64,000 nt of DNA from Nocardia carnea (GCF_029868325.1 NZ_JARWNW010000241.1:1-64000); one strand, 5' to 3'; shown: positions 1 to 12,014, numbered from the stretch's first letter. A program made the numbers and translations. The notes: generated by a model from the letters alone, not told the origin.

Positions 1-216
1 GGGTTCCGCCGCCGGGCGGTTGCCTCCGGCTTCCGGAGCGCCTTGCGGCTGCCCGGAGCCGCCGGGTTCTGCAATAGCGGGCCGCGCCGCGTCCGTCGGC
101 TGCGATGGTCCCGCGGGCCCGCCGCCTACTCAGATGGTTTATCTCCTTTTGGCGGGGGCGCCCCTTGCGGCCGCCCCCCCGTTAATGCGGCGTCGCCGAT
201 GCTGTGCGAGGTCCGC
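1..216. other. GC-rich 3' flank of the suf operon, no gene seen
   Basis: This stretch lies downstream of the last suf gene and is cut by the window start. I find no convincing coding region in it. It holds GC-rich inverted repeats; the clearest pairs GGGGGCG at 154-160 with CGCCCCC at 172-178 around an 11-nt loop. A second similar segment (GCGCCTTGCGGC) lies at about 38-49. The hairpin could end suf transcription, but no T-run follows it on the minus strand, so a classical intrinsic terminator is not shown. Confidence 0.3.
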
Positions 217-600
217 CTAGACGGTGAAACCCAGCGCCCGCAACTGTTCCCGCCCGTCCTCGGTGATCTTGTCGGGACCCCACGGCGGCATCCAGACCCA
301 GTTGATCTTCAGATCGTCGACCAGCCCGCTGCGCACCAGCGCATTACGCGACTGATCCTCGATGACATCGGTGAGCGGGCAGGCCGCAGAAGTCAGAGTC
401 ATATCTAGTACCGCGGTGCTCTCCTCGACCCGCATGCCGTACACCAGGCCCAGATCCACGACATTGATACCGAGCTCGGGATCGACCACATCGCGCATCG
501 CCTCCTCGAGATCGGCGAGCTGCGCGAGATCCTCGGCCGACAGTTCGGCCTCGGTGGGTGCGGGATCCGCGGTGGATTCGGTGGCGGACGTTTCGGTCAT
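217..600 (-). CDS. sufT: SufT-type Fe-S assembly factor (MIP18/DUF59 family)
   Basis: A 127-residue protein of the MIP18/DUF59 family, which assists iron-sulfur cluster assembly or delivery in the cytosol; its exact step is not settled. The first 27 residues are acidic and Ala/Thr-rich and look disordered. The conserved core follows, with VVDPELGINVVDLGLVY at about 38-54, a SAACPLTD loop carrying the family cysteine (C74), and WMPPWGPDKIT near the C-terminus. The ATG sits in an ATGA overlap with the sufU stop, which fixes the start and suggests translational coupling. It is the last gene of the minus-strand suf operon, as in M. tuberculosis (Rv1466). Confidence 0.93.
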   Translation of the reverse strand: MTETSATESTADPAPTEAELSAEDLAQLADLEEAMRDVVDPELGINVVDLGLVYGMRVEESTAVLDMTLTSAACPLTDVIEDQSRNALVRSGLVDDLKINWVWMPPWGPDKITEDGREQLRALGFTV

Positions 601-1103
601 GATGTTTCCCCGTTCCGTACTCGGTCGGTCTCCGGCGTCGCGGCGGCCGGGGCGACGGCATCGGCGGCACCGTCGATCCGGAGCACCGCATCCTTGAACG
701 CCATCCAGCCCAGAAGAGCACATTTCACGCGGGCCGGATACTTGGCAACACCGGCGAAGGCGATCCCGTCGCCGATGACGTCCTCGTCGCCCTCGACGGT
801 ACCCCGGCTGCCGATCATCTCGTTGAACGAGTCGACGACACCCAGCGCCTCGCCCACCGGCAGGCCGATCACCTGATCGGTGAGCACCGAGATCGACGCC
901 TGGCTGATCGAACAGCCCTGCCCGTCGTAGGACACGTCGGCGACATCCCCGGCATCGCCGAGATGCACCCGCAGGGTCACTTCGTCGCCACAGGTCGGGT
1001 TCACATGGTGCACCTCGGCGCCGTACGGCTCCCGCAACCCGCGATTGTGCGGGTGCTTGTAGTGATCCAGGATCACTTCCTGGTACATCTGTTCCATACG
1101 CAT
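597..1103 (-). CDS. sufU: SufU sulfur-transfer / Fe-S assembly protein
   Basis: A 168-residue SufU/IscU-like protein. In the SUF system of Gram-positive bacteria SufU accepts persulfide sulfur from SufS, usually through a zinc site. The expected ligands are visible: C38 and D40 (NPTCGDE), C64 (GQGCSIS) and C128 (RVKCALLGW). The insertion typical of SufU rather than IscU lies between the second and third cysteines. The C-terminal 25 residues are Ala/Pro-rich and probably disordered. It starts 3 nt after sufS ends and overlaps sufT by 4 nt. Confidence 0.95.
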   Translation of the reverse strand: MRMEQMYQEVILDHYKHPHNRGLREPYGAEVHHVNPTCGDEVTLRVHLGDAGDVADVSYDGQGCSISQASISVLTDQVIGLPVGEALGVVDSFNEMIGSRGTVEGDEDVIGDGIAFAGVAKYPARVKCALLGWMAFKDAVLRIDGAADAVAPAAATPETDRVRNGETS

Positions 1104-1106
1104 GTT

Positions 1107-3132
<2,026 letters not shown>

Positions 3133-3173
3133 CGGTTTCTGAATTCCTTCGGTGGCTGTGGCTGGGTGGTCGG

Positions 3174-4352
3174 TCAGGCGCCGATGGCGGCGAGTTCGGC
3201 CTCGATGGCCGCCTCCAGCCGCTCGGCGACCTCGGGGACCCCGATCTTCTGGATGATCTCGTGGAAGAAACCGCGCACCACGAGACGACGCGCGGCCTCT
3301 TCCGGAATACCGCGCGCCCGTAGATAGAACAGCTGCTCGTCGTCGAAGCGGCCGGTCGCCGATGCGTGCCCGGCGCCGACGATCTCGCCGGTTTCGATCT
3401 CCAGATTCGGCACCGAATCGGCGCGCGCCCCGTCGGTGAGCACGAGATTGCGGTTGATCTCGAAGGTGTCGGTGCCCTCGGCGGCAGCACGGATCAGCAC
3501 ATCGCCGACCCATACTGTGCGGGCGTCGCCCTTGCGCGAATCGGGGTCGCCCTGCAGCGCGCCCTTGTACAACACGTTCGATTTGCAGTGCGGTTCCGCG
3601 TGATCGACCAGCAGACGCTGTTCGAAATGCTGGCCGGCGTCGGCAAAGTAGAGGCCGAGCAGTTCGGCGTCACCACCCGGGCCCGCATAGCGGACGGTGC
3701 CGGTGAGCCGGACCAGATCGCCGCCGAGCGTGACCGCGGTATGCCGTAGAACGGCATCGCGACCGAGATTCGCGTGGTGGGCGGTGGCGTGTACGACATC
3801 GTCGGCCCAATCCTGCACCGCGACGACGGTGAGCTTGGCGCTGTCGCCGAGGACGAATTCGACGTTCTCGGCGTAGGTCCCGCTACCACGCTGGTCGATA
3901 ACGACCGTCGCGACGGCGAATTCGGCCAGCCGCACCTGCAGATGCCCGTAGGCCGTCTTTCCCTCGCCGGGGCCGGTGATCCGCACGACGACAGGGTCGG
4001 CGACCTCGGTCTCCTTGCCCACCGAGACGATCGTGGCCTGTGCGAACCCGGAGTACGCCTGAGCCGCGACCCGATCGGCAGGGGTACCGCCGGCACCCAG
4101 CCGGGTATCGTCGCGACCCACGGTCTCCACGGTCACGCCGGGGGCGTCGGTCACCTCGACACGAGCCTGTCCGTCCGCGGTGGCGGTGCCGTTGTGCAGC
4201 CCACGTAGCCGGCGCAGCGGGGTGAACCGCCACGCCTCGTCCTTACCGGAGGGGATCTCGAAGGCGTTCACATCGAAGGACGTGAACACCTCGCCCTTGT
4301 TGATCGCCGGTGTACGAGCCTCCGCGGCCTCGGCAACGTTATCGACGGCCAT
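3174..4352 (-). CDS. sufD: SufD Fe-S scaffold subunit
   Basis: A 392-residue SufBD-family protein, the partner of SufB in the SufBC2D scaffold. The N-terminal region has the usual [14 protein letters not shown]; the beta-helix core covers the middle; the C-terminal segment ([32 protein letters not shown]) is the conserved SufBD tail, parallel to the one in SufB. The ATG overlaps the sufB stop by one base (TGATG), so the two are probably co-translated. Confidence 0.96.
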   Translation of the reverse strand: MAVDNVAEAAEARTPAINKGEVFTSFDVNAFEIPSGKDEAWRFTPLRRLRGLHNGTATADGQARVEVTDAPGVTVETVGRDDTRLGAGGTPADRVAAQAYSGFAQATIVSVGKETEVADPVVVRITGPGEGKTAYGHLQVRLAEFAVATVVIDQRGSGTYAENVEFVLGDSAKLTVVAVQDWADDVVHATAHHANLGRDAVLRHTAVTLGGDLVRLTGTVRYAGPGGDAELLGLYFADAGQHFEQRLLVDHAEPHCKSNVLYKGALQGDPDSRKGDARTVWVGDVLIRAAAEGTDTFEINRNLVLTDGARADSVPNLEIETGEIVGAGHASATGRFDDEQLFYLRARGIPEEAARRLVVRGFFHEIIQKIGVPEVAERLEAAIEAELAAIGA

Positions 4353-5788
4353 CAGCCGACGGCTCCTTCCATCTGCAGTTCGATCAGGCGGTTGAGCTCG
4401 AGCGCGTACTCCATCGGGAGTTCCTTGGCGATGGGCTCGACGAACCCGCGCACCACCATCGCCATGGCCTCGTCCTCGGTGAGACCGCGGCTCATCAGGT
4501 AGAACAGCTGGTCCTCCGACACCTTCGAGACGGTCGCCTCATGCCCCATGGTCACGTCGTCCTCGCGGATATCGACATAGGGGTAGGTATCGGAACGGCT
4601 CACGGTATCGACGAGCAGCGCATCGCATTTCACCGTCGACTTCGACCCGTGCGCGCCCTTGTTGACCTGGACCAGGCCGCGGTAGGAGGCCCGGCCACCG
4701 CCGCGCGCCACCGACTTGGAGACGATGGTCGAGGAGGTGTGCGGCGCCAGGTGCACCATCTTGGCGCCCGTGTCCTGATGCTGGCCCTCGCCGGCGAACG
4801 CCACCGAGAGCACCTCGCCCTTGGCGTGCTCGCCGGTCATCCACACGGCCGGGTACTTCATGGTGACCTTGGAGCCGATATTGCCGTCGATCCACTCCAT
4901 GGTCGCGCCGGCCTCGGCCTTGGCCCGCTTGGTGACCAGGTTGTAGACGTTGTTCGACCAGTTCTGGATGGTGGTGTAGCGGCAGCGGCCGCCCTTCTTC
5001 ACGATGATCTCGACCACGGCCGAGTGCAGCGAATCCGATTTGTAGATCGGCGCGGTGCAGCCCTCGACGTAGTGCACGTAGGCATCCTCGTCGACGATGA
5101 TCAGCGTGCGCTCGAACTGGCCCATGTTCTCGGTGTTGATCCGGAAGTAGGCCTGCAGCGGGATATCGACGTGCACGCCCGGCGGGACGTAGATGAACGA
5201 ACCACCCGACCACACCGCGGTGTTCAGCGCGGAGAACTTGTTGTCACCGGCCGGGATGACGGTGCCGAAGTACTCGCGGAAGATCTCCGGGTGCTCCTTC
5301 AGCGCCGTATCGGTGTCGAGGAAGATGACGCCCTGCTGTTCCAGGTCCTCGCGGATCTGGTGGTAGACGACTTCGCTCTCGTACTGCGCGGCGACACCCG
5401 AGACCAGCCGCTGCTTCTCCGCCTCCGGGATGCCCAGCTTGTCGTAGGTGTTCTTGATGTCCTCGGGGAGATCTTCCCAGGTCTCGGCCTGCTTCTCGGT
5501 CGAGCGCACGAAGTATTTGATGTTGTCGAAGTCGATACCGTCGAGGTTGGATCCCCAGTGCGGCATCGGCTTGCGATCGAAGATGCGCAGCGCCTTGAGC
5601 CGGTTCTCCAGCATCCAGGAGGGTTCGCTCTTCTTGTCCGAGATATCGCGTACGACCTCTTCGGACAGACCACGCTGCGCACTGGCGCCCGCCACGTCCG
5701 AGTCGGCCCAGCCGTAGCCGTAGTTACCCAGTGAGGCGATGGCCTCCTCCTGGGTCAGCTGCGGCACCTGGTCGGTGGTGGTCGTCAT
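4352..5788 (-). CDS. sufB: SufB Fe-S scaffold subunit, without an intein
   Basis: A 478-residue SufB, the main scaffold subunit. Core motifs include [32 protein letters not shown] (cluster-region cysteine) and [24 protein letters not shown] near the end. The length is that of an uninterrupted SufB: the intein found in the M. tuberculosis orthologue is absent. The ATG lies in an ATGA overlap with the sufR stop, so the repressor and the first structural gene are tightly coupled. Confidence 0.97.
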   Translation of the reverse strand: MTTTTDQVPQLTQEEAIASLGNYGYGWADSDVAGASAQRGLSEEVVRDISDKKSEPSWMLENRLKALRIFDRKPMPHWGSNLDGIDFDNIKYFVRSTEKQAETWEDLPEDIKNTYDKLGIPEAEKQRLVSGVAAQYESEVVYHQIREDLEQQGVIFLDTDTALKEHPEIFREYFGTVIPAGDNKFSALNTAVWSGGSFIYVPPGVHVDIPLQAYFRINTENMGQFERTLIIVDEDAYVHYVEGCTAPIYKSDSLHSAVVEIIVKKGGRCRYTTIQNWSNNVYNLVTKRAKAEAGATMEWIDGNIGSKVTMKYPAVWMTGEHAKGEVLSVAFAGEGQHQDTGAKMVHLAPHTSSTIVSKSVARGGGRASYRGLVQVNKGAHGSKSTVKCDALLVDTVSRSDTYPYVDIREDDVTMGHEATVSKVSEDQLFYLMSRGLTEDEAMAMVVRGFVEPIAKELPMEYALELNRLIELQMEGAVG

Positions 5789-6651
5789 TCGGCACTCCTT
5801 CCGGAGTCGTTCGTTACGTCCGTTGCGGGCTGTGCAACGGTTGATGGTGAAGCGTTGTTCGGTTGGGAGCCGCCCGTCCGGTCCGGCAGGACGGTGAGCG
5901 GGACATGCGTGGTGCAGGCGCAGTCGCCGTTGGCGATGGTCGCCAGCCGCTGCACATGCGTGCCGAGCACTTCCCGGAAGGCCTCGAGCTCGGCCTCGCA
6001 GAGCTCGGGGAATTCCTCGGCCACATGCGATACCGGGCAGTGGTGCTGGCAGATCTGCACACCCGCACCCACTCGCCGGGTACTCGCGGCGAACCCGGCA
6101 TCCGAGAGTGCCGTGGCGATCTCGTCGGCCTTGGCCACTGTTTCGGACCGAACGGTATCGTCTCCGGTCGCGCCGGGATCGGCCGCCTGTCCCTTCCGCT
6201 GGGCGGGCAGGGGATCGATGCCGTCGACCAGGGTGCGTGCCCGTTTCCGGGCGAAGGCCGTCACGGCATCCTCGCCACCGATCTCACGCAGCTGCCGGAT
6301 GGCCGCACCGGCGAGATCGTCGTACGCATGCCCGAGCATGCTGCGCCCGGCGGCGGTGAGCTGGTACTGCTTGGCCGGACGTCCACGCCCCTTCTGCTGC
6401 CACGGCGCCGACCGGCCCGCCCGCGCCTGACCGGATTCGATGAGCGCGTCCAGATGGCGCCGCACACCGGCGGGAGCCAGCCCCAGCGCGGCACCGATCG
6501 CGGTCGCGGTGATCGGGCCCTCCTCGAGCAGCAATTGGATGATCGCCGCCCGGGTCTGCCCCTCGCCGCCGATCACGGGCGCGCCGACGGACCCGGTACC
6601 GGCCCGGTGACCAGCCCTTTCGTCCACATTCGGCAAACCCACAGTTTTCAC
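5785..6651 (-). CDS. sufR: SufR-type Fe-S-sensing repressor of the suf operon
   Basis: A winged-helix regulator of about 288 residues, first gene of the suf operon. The HTH lies at about 33-75 ([24 protein letters not shown]), with a wing at [16 protein letters not shown]. The C-terminal half has C201, C205 and C218 (CQHHC...ELC) plus C244 and C246 (GDCAC), suited to hold a [4Fe-4S] cluster as in mycobacterial SufR. The GTG at 6651 is my choice: it lies inside a SufR-like palindrome and leaves little room for a leader, so the mRNA may be leaderless. A start at a downstream valine codon (VDERAGH) is possible. The open frame continues upstream to 7215, but that part does not resemble the family. 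Confidence 0.88.
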   Translation of the reverse strand: MKTVGLPNVDERAGHRAGTGSVGAPVIGGEGQTRAAIIQLLLEEGPITATAIGAALGLAPAGVRRHLDALIESGQARAGRSAPWQQKGRGRPAKQYQLTAAGRSMLGHAYDDLAGAAIRQLREIGGEDAVTAFARKRARTLVDGIDPLPAQRKGQAADPGATGDDTVRSETVAKADEIATALSDAGFAASTRRVGAGVQICQHHCPVSHVAEEFPELCEAELEAFREVLGTHVQRLATIANGDCACTTHVPLTVLPDRTGGSQPNNASPSTVAQPATDVTNDSGRSAE

Positions 6652-6662
6652 AACATCAGTGT
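6648..6662. promoter_or_regulatory. Putative SufR operator (ACACT-N5-TGTGA)
   Basis: Read on the minus strand, ACACT-GATGT-TGTGA spans the proposed GTG start of sufR. As I recall, mycobacterial SufR binds a palindrome of the form ACACT-N5-TGTGA before its own gene. A -10-like TATTAGAT lies about 20 bp upstream (6682-6689 on the minus strand), which would place the operator just inside the transcribed region. Confidence 0.6.
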
Positions 6663-7117
6663 GGCGGAATTCGTTCCCGAAATCTAATAAGGGTCCCCTG
6701 ACCAGGGGGGCCGTGGTAGGGCCACCCGTCCCGGCGGGAAACCGGAAACCCCTGTTCCACCGAGAAAGTCCCGTTCGCCCGGACCGGACCGAATACCTAC
6801 AGTGATCTGCTTCACTCCGCCTTCGAGGCGACCGCGAACCGGATCCCGCCCGCCCGGTAACTGTCCGGCTGCACAGGGCAGGCACTCGGCCACGAACGAG
6901 ACGGGACCCGCATCCGCGAACCGATACGACTCCACGTCCTGCCCGGTGCCGACCCGGGAGGTTACCCACCGCAGAGCGGACCATATGCGATAACTGAGCG
7001 GTTTCCGGACGCGGCACCGAAGAGGCCGGCGGCGGCCTCCCCGGCACGAGCCCGCCGATTCGGCACACCGTGTGCCGCGACCCGGGGTCCACCGCGGACT
7101 CCGGCGAACTAGTCTCG
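6663..7117. other. Divergent promoter region between sufR and mptB
   Basis: About 455 bases between two divergent genes. On the sufR side it holds the -10-like TATTAGAT (6682-6689, minus). The rest is GC-rich. Open frames run through it on both strands, but none resembles a known protein. No clear -35/-10 pair was recognised for mptB. Confidence 0.4.
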
Positions 7118-8848
7118 GTGGCCGTGGCAGGACAGGCAGGCGCCCCGGGCGCATCGGCATCGCTCCGGCAGCGTGCGCTGCACCTGATGCGACGCGCTCT
7201 AGGGCTGGATGTCAAAGCCTCGGATCACACCATCGCCGTCCTGCACAGCGACGAATCCTCCGAGGCACCGGGACTCGACCGCCGGGAACTGCGGCAACTG
7301 GACCGGATCCGGTTGATGGGCACCACCGGCACCGTGCTGATGGCGATCAGCGCCCTCGGTATCGGCGCACAACCCGTGCACCAGAACCCCACGTCCGGCA
7401 TGCGGGTGCTGGGTATCTTCGCGCGGGCGCACACCGGATCGCTGGCGATGTGCATGGTCGGGACGGTCACGGTCGTCCTGGCCTGGTTACTGCTCGGCCG
7501 GTTCGCCATCGGCGGCCTCGGCGGCTCACCACTGCGCCGGATCACCCGTCGTCAGCTCGACCGCACTCTGCTCGTATGGATCATCCCGCTCTGCGTCGCA
7601 CCACCGATGTTCAGCAACGATGTGTACTCGTATCTCGCGCAGAGCGAGATCACCGCACGCGGGATCGATCCCTATGTGGAGGGCCCGGTCGCGGGCCTCG
7701 GCATCGACAATGTCCTCACCAACAATGTCCCGAACATCTGGCGCGAAACCCCGGCACCGTACGGCCCGCTGTTCCTGTGGATAGGTCACGGTATCGCCGA
7801 GATCACCGGCGACAACATCCTCGCCGGGGTCTGGGTACACCGGCTGCTGGCGCTGGCGGGGGTCGCGCTGATCGTCTGGGCGCTACCGCGCCTGTCGGTG
7901 CGCTGCGGGGTGGCACCGGTGAGCGCCCTCTGGCTGGGGGTGGCCAACCCGCTGGTGCTCTTCCACCTCATCGGCGGGGTGCACAACGACGCGCTGATGC
8001 TCGGGCTGATGCTGGCCGGGCTGGAACTCATGTTGCGCGCCATCCACGGCATACCGGGTGACGGGGGGCCACCGCCGTTGGACGCGCGCGGCTGGGCGTT
8101 GCTGATCGGCGGTGCGATCACCGTCAGCCTGTCCTCGTCGGTCAAGATCACCTCGATCATCGTGCTCGGGTTCGCGGGTATGGCGCTGGCGCGGCGCTGG
8201 GGTCCGGGGATACGACCGGTCATCAAAGCCGCGGCGACACTCGGGGTCGTCGCCGCGCTGACAACGCTGGTGATCAGCACGGCCAGCGGTCTCGGATTCG
8301 GCTGGCTCGATACGGTCAGCGTGGCCAACGCGGTACGCAGCTGGATGTCACTGCCGACGGCACTGGGGATCATCACCGGCTTCGGCGGTGTGCTGCTGGG
8401 ATTGGGCGACCACACCACGGCCCTGCTGAGCATCACCCGGCCCATCGCCGGGGTGATCGCGGCCTACATCACCGTGCGTATGCTCGTCGCGACCTGGACC
8501 GGCCGCATCCATCCCGTGGGCTCGCTGGGCGTATCGCTGGGTGCGATCGTGCTGCTGTTCCCGGTGGTCCAGCCGTGGTATCTGCTGTGGGCGATCGTGC
8601 CCATGGCGGCCTGGGCCACCAAACCGGTGTTCCGGGTTCCGGCCATCGGTATCTCCGCGGTGGTCAGCGTGATCCTCATGCCGCGCGGCGCCGACCTCGA
8701 GGTTTTCCAGATCGTCGGATCCGCGGTCGCAACGGTGATCGTGTCCGTGCTGTTCATCGTGGTTACCCGCAACGCCTTGCCGTGGCGCGCTCAGCAGGGG
8801 GTGTCGGCCCCGTCACAGCCGGCCGGGGCATACGGTGTGACCTCGTGA
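7118..8848 (+). CDS. mptB: MptB-like alpha-(1->6)-mannopyranosyltransferase
   Basis: A polytopic GT-C-fold mannosyltransferase of about 576 residues. MptB uses polyprenyl-phosphate mannose at the outer face of the membrane to start the alpha-1,6 mannan core of lipomannan and lipoarabinomannan. Strong landmarks are GATGTVLMAI-like GTTGTVLMAISALGIGAQP, PPMFSNDVYSYLAQSEI, the loop WRETPAPYGPLFLWIG, and VVQPWYLLWAIVPMAAWAT. About a dozen hydrophobic segments are visible. The GTG at 7118 gives a normal N-terminus; a GTG at 7070 is an alternative. It is divergent from sufR, as Rv1459c is from Rv1460. Confidence 0.9.
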   Translation: MAVAGQAGAPGASASLRQRALHLMRRALGLDVKASDHTIAVLHSDESSEAPGLDRRELRQLDRIRLMGTTGTVLMAISALGIGAQPVHQNPTSGMRVLGIFARAHTGSLAMCMVGTVTVVLAWLLLGRFAIGGLGGSPLRRITRRQLDRTLLVWIIPLCVAPPMFSNDVYSYLAQSEITARGIDPYVEGPVAGLGIDNVLTNNVPNIWRETPAPYGPLFLWIGHGIAEITGDNILAGVWVHRLLALAGVALIVWALPRLSVRCGVAPVSALWLGVANPLVLFHLIGGVHNDALMLGLMLAGLELMLRAIHGIPGDGGPPPLDARGWALLIGGAITVSLSSSVKITSIIVLGFAGMALARRWGPGIRPVIKAAATLGVVAALTTLVISTASGLGFGWLDTVSVANAVRSWMSLPTALGIITGFGGVLLGLGDHTTALLSITRPIAGVIAAYITVRMLVATWTGRIHPVGSLGVSLGAIVLLFPVVQPWYLLWAIVPMAAWATKPVFRVPAIGISAVVSVILMPRGADLEVFQIVGSAVATVIVSVLFIVVTRNALPWRAQQGVSAPSQPAGAYGVTS

Positions 8849-9780
8849 CGACCGCTTCCCGTGTACCCGCCGTCCAGGTGGACCACGTCGCCAAACACTA
8901 CGGCGAAACCGTCGCAGTGGACGGTATCGGTTTCACCGTCGAGCCGGCGCAGGTATTCGCCCTGCTCGGCCCGAACGGGGCCGGCAAGACCACCACGGTG
9001 GAGATGTGCGAGGGATTCGTCCGCCCGGACGCGGGCTCCGTCCGTGTCCTGGGGCTGGATCCGCACACCGAGTCCGAGCGGCTGCGGCCGCGGATCGGGG
9101 TGATGTTGCAGGGCGGCGGCGCGTATCCCGGGGCCCGCGCCGGCGAGATGCTGGATCTGGTCGCCTCGTATTCGGCGAATCCGCTCGACCCCGATTGGCT
9201 GCTGGGTGTGCTGGGATTGTCCGACAGCCGGCGTACCCCCTACCGGCGGCTGTCCGGCGGTCAGCAGCAGCGGCTCTCGCTGGCCTGTGCGCTCGTGGGC
9301 CGGCCCGAGATCGTCTTCCTGGACGAACCGACCGCGGGAATGGACGCGCAGGCCCGGATCATGGTGTGGGAACTGATCGACGCGCTGCGCCGCGACGGGG
9401 TCAGCGTGCTGCTCACCACCCACCTGATGGATGAGGCCGAAGAACTGGCCGACCATCTGGTGATCATCGACCACGGGCGGATCGTCGCCTCCGGCACACC
9501 CGCGGAGGTCACCGCGCACGGCGCGGCCGGGCAGTTGCGATTCGCCGCCCCGCCGCGGCTGGACCTGGAGCTGCTGCAGCGTGCGCTGCCGGAGGGGTTC
9601 GCCCCCACCGAAACCAGTCCCGGTTCCTATCTCGTGGAGGGCGAGATCAACCCGCAGGTGCTGGCGACGGTGACCGCCTGGTGTGCCCGGGTGAACGTCC
9701 TCGCTACCGATATCCGCATCGACCAGCGCCGGCTGGAAGATGTTTTCCTGGAACTCACCGGACGGGACCTGCGCGCATGA
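8845..9780 (+). CDS. ABC transporter ATP-binding protein
   Basis: A 311-residue ABC ATPase of the drug/export (DrrA-like) class. Walker A is LGPNGAGKTT, the signature LSGGQQQRLSL, Walker B IVFLDEPTAGMD, and the H-loop LLTTHLMDEAEELADHLVI. The C-terminal 85 residues form the accessory domain common in exporters. The GTG start forms a GTGA overlap with the mptB stop. It matches Rv1458c in position. The substrate is unknown; its place after mptB suggests an envelope role but does not prove one. Confidence 0.92.
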   Translation: MTTASRVPAVQVDHVAKHYGETVAVDGIGFTVEPAQVFALLGPNGAGKTTTVEMCEGFVRPDAGSVRVLGLDPHTESERLRPRIGVMLQGGGAYPGARAGEMLDLVASYSANPLDPDWLLGVLGLSDSRRTPYRRLSGGQQQRLSLACALVGRPEIVFLDEPTAGMDAQARIMVWELIDALRRDGVSVLLTTHLMDEAEELADHLVIIDHGRIVASGTPAEVTAHGAAGQLRFAAPPRLDLELLQRALPEGFAPTETSPGSYLVEGEINPQVLATVTAWCARVNVLATDIRIDQRRLEDVFLELTGRDLRA

Positions 9781-9838
9781 TGCGGTTGAATCTCCGCCTC
9801 CGCCGACCGTATCCGTCGGGTTCGAAGGAGATCTGGTG

Positions 9839-9901
9839 ATGCGATACCTCCGCTCCGGCCGCCGCGCACCGCATGTATCACCGTCAAAGGAGGCCTGGTG
9901 A
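9839..9901 (+). CDS. Possible 20-residue micro-ORF before the permease
   Basis: A short frame, MRYLRSGRRAPHVSPSKEAW, with a good ribosome-binding site (GAAGGAG at about 9824-9830) 8 nt before its ATG. Its TGA overlaps the GTG of the permease as GTGA, and the permease RBS (AAAGGAGG) lies inside the frame. This layout suits translational coupling or a small regulatory leader. The peptide is basic and has no recognised relatives. Confidence 0.4.
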   Translation: MRYLRSGRRAPHVSPSKEAW

Positions 9902-10689
9902 CCAAACCGGATCTCTCGGCCAACCGGTTCGAACCGGGTATTTTCGCCCCCGCGCCCCAACCGGCACCGCGGGCGGCCATGTTGTTCGCGCAGACCCGCC
10001 TCGACCTCGTACTGCTGCTGCGCAACGGCGAGCAGCTGCTGCTCACCATGTTCATCCCGATCACGCTGCTGGTGGGACTGGCGCTGCTGCCGTTCGGCGA
10101 TATGGGCCCGGACAAGATCGACAAGATCGTGCCCGCCGTGATGATGGTGGCCGTGATGTCGACCGCCTTCACCGGACAGGCCATCGCCGTCGGATTCGAC
10201 CGGCGCTACGGGGCGCTCAAACGGCTGGGCGCCACTCCCCTGCCGCGGTGGGGCATCGTCGCCGGTAAGAGCGGCGCGGTCCTACTGGTGGTGATCCTGC
10301 AGGCGGTACTGCTCGGGGCGATCGGGGTCGCCCTCGGCTGGCGGCCCGGCCTCGCCGGGCTGGCACTCGGCGCGGTGCTGATCGCCCTGGGGACCGCCAC
10401 GTTCGCGGCCATGGGGCTGCTGCTCGGCGGCACGCTCAAAGCCGAAATCGTGCTCGCACTGGCCAATATCCTCTGGTTTGTCATGCTGGGTATCGCCAGC
10501 GTGGTCTTCGCCTCCGAAGAGCTGCCCGAGATCGTGCACACCCTGGTCCGGCTGGTGCCCTCGGGGGCGCTGGCGGTCGCCCTGGAACACGCGCTCAGCG
10601 GTAGTGTCGACTGGCTCGGCGTGGTGGTGCTGCTCGTCTGGGGAATCGTCGCCGGGCTCCTGGCCGCCCGCTGGTTCCGCTTCGAATGA
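9898..10689 (+). CDS. ABC transporter permease (ABC-2 type)
   Basis: A 263-residue membrane protein with six predicted hydrophobic segments (starting at about 48, 79, 124, 149, 184 and 235) and the ABC-2 feature GFDRRYGALKRLGATPLPRWGIVAGK before the central helices. It pairs with the ATPase upstream to form an exporter. The N-terminal 28 residues are soluble and Pro-rich. The start is a GTG preceded by AAAGGAGG. It corresponds to Rv1457c by position. Confidence 0.9.
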   Translation: MTKPDLSANRFEPGIFAPAPQPAPRAAMLFAQTRLDLVLLLRNGEQLLLTMFIPITLLVGLALLPFGDMGPDKIDKIVPAVMMVAVMSTAFTGQAIAVGFDRRYGALKRLGATPLPRWGIVAGKSGAVLLVVILQAVLLGAIGVALGWRPGLAGLALGAVLIALGTATFAAMGLLLGGTLKAEIVLALANILWFVMLGIASVVFASEELPEIVHTLVRLVPSGALAVALEHALSGSVDWLGVVVLLVWGIVAGLLAARWFRFE

Positions 10690-10754
10690 GTGACCACGAC
10701 AACTTGTAGTAGTCCGGCTGCGGCCGTCGCAGTACCGCCCGCTACCATCGTGAC

Positions 10755-11729
10755 GTGCTCTATCGCGCATTCCTGCGAGTCGTGGACCGGCTCCCACTGC
10801 CCTCCCGGCGCGTCCAGCTGCTGATCGCCCTCTCGGTACTCGGCACCCAGGCCGGGATCGCGGTGACCGGTGCCATCGTGCGGGTCACCGCCTCCGGGCT
10901 CGGCTGCCCCACCTGGCCGCAGTGCTTCCCCGGCAGCTTCACCCCGGTCGGGGTTTCCGAGGTGGCGGTGTTGCATCAGGTGGTGGAGTTCGGCAACCGG
11001 CTGCTCACCTTCGTCGTCACACTGTGCGCCGCGCTCATCGTGCTCGCGGTCACCCGGGCCCGGCGGCGCCGAGAGGTCCTGATCTATGCGTGGCTGATGC
11101 CGGCCGGCACGGTGCTGCAGGCGATCATCGGCGGTATCACCGTGCTGTCCGGGTTGCTGTGGTGGACGGTCGCCCTGCATCTGCTCGCCTCGATGCTCAT
11201 GGTGTGGGTGGCCGCGGTGATGTACGCCAAGGTCGCCGCCCCCGACGATGGAGTCGATACGGTCCGCGCGCCCGCGCCGCTGCGCTGGCTCACCGTGCTC
11301 AGCGGTATCGCCCTGGCCGGTGTGCTCGTCGCGGGCACCCTGGTCACCGCCGCCGGACCACATGCCGGCGACAAGAGCATCGAACGCCCGGTGGCCCGGC
11401 TCGAAATCGAGATCACCACACTGGTACATCTGCACTCGCAACTGCTGATCGGCTATCTGGCCCTGCTGATCGGCCTCGGCTTCGGCCTGTACGCCACCGG
11501 TATCACCGCACCGGTCCGCAATCGTTTCTTCGTGCTGATCGGGTTGGTCCTGGCGCAATCGCTGGTCGGGGTCGTGCAGTACTTCACCGATGTCCCCGCG
11601 GCGCTCGTGGCGATCCATGTGGGCGGCGCGGCGCTGTGCACCGCCGCCACCGCGACCCTGTGGGCATCGCTACATACACGTGAGCGCCTCCCCGTCGGCG
11701 CGCCCGAACCCGACACTCAACCCGCCTGA
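10755..11729 (+). CDS. ctaA: Heme A synthase (COX15/CtaA)
   Basis: A 324-residue, eight-helix membrane protein that oxidises heme O to heme A for the aa3 cytochrome oxidase. Conserved heme-ligand histidines are visible: H74 (HQVVEFGNR), H142 (LHLLASM), HLHSQLL, and HVGGAAL near the end. A cysteine pair C51/C57 (GLGCPTWPQC) on the first external loop matches the Gram-positive type. The GTG start gives MLYRAFLRVVDRLPLPSRR. It acts in the same pathway as ctaB at 17012-18001. Confidence 0.93.
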   Translation: MLYRAFLRVVDRLPLPSRRVQLLIALSVLGTQAGIAVTGAIVRVTASGLGCPTWPQCFPGSFTPVGVSEVAVLHQVVEFGNRLLTFVVTLCAALIVLAVTRARRRREVLIYAWLMPAGTVLQAIIGGITVLSGLLWWTVALHLLASMLMVWVAAVMYAKVAAPDDGVDTVRAPAPLRWLTVLSGIALAGVLVAGTLVTAAGPHAGDKSIERPVARLEIEITTLVHLHSQLLIGYLALLIGLGFGLYATGITAPVRNRFFVLIGLVLAQSLVGVVQYFTDVPAALVAIHVGGAALCTAATATLWASLHTRERLPVGAPEPDTQPA

Positions 11730-12014
11730 ACCTTCGGCGGGGCACACGTGCCCTGCTGTAGCGGTGCGGACCGGTCGGCCCCGCAACCGGCAAGCACACG
11801 GCTGGATATCGAGGAAACATCAGACCGGTCGGATACTGTCCCGGTGCGGACCCGGTCCCGAGCCGGGAGCTCATCTACACCACGGCACTGTCAGCCGGCC
11901 GATTCCGGTCTCACCGGAGACCGGCGATCGTCCATCGGCCGAGCGCAACGACCGGCGCACAGTGACCCGTCCGCTTTCCAGCGCACTCGGCTGCCGGACA
12001 ACGGGGGCGTCTTG

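Noticed and set aside
4310..5734. Open frame of 474 codons on the plus strand
   Set aside because: Antisense to sufB; no recognisable motif.
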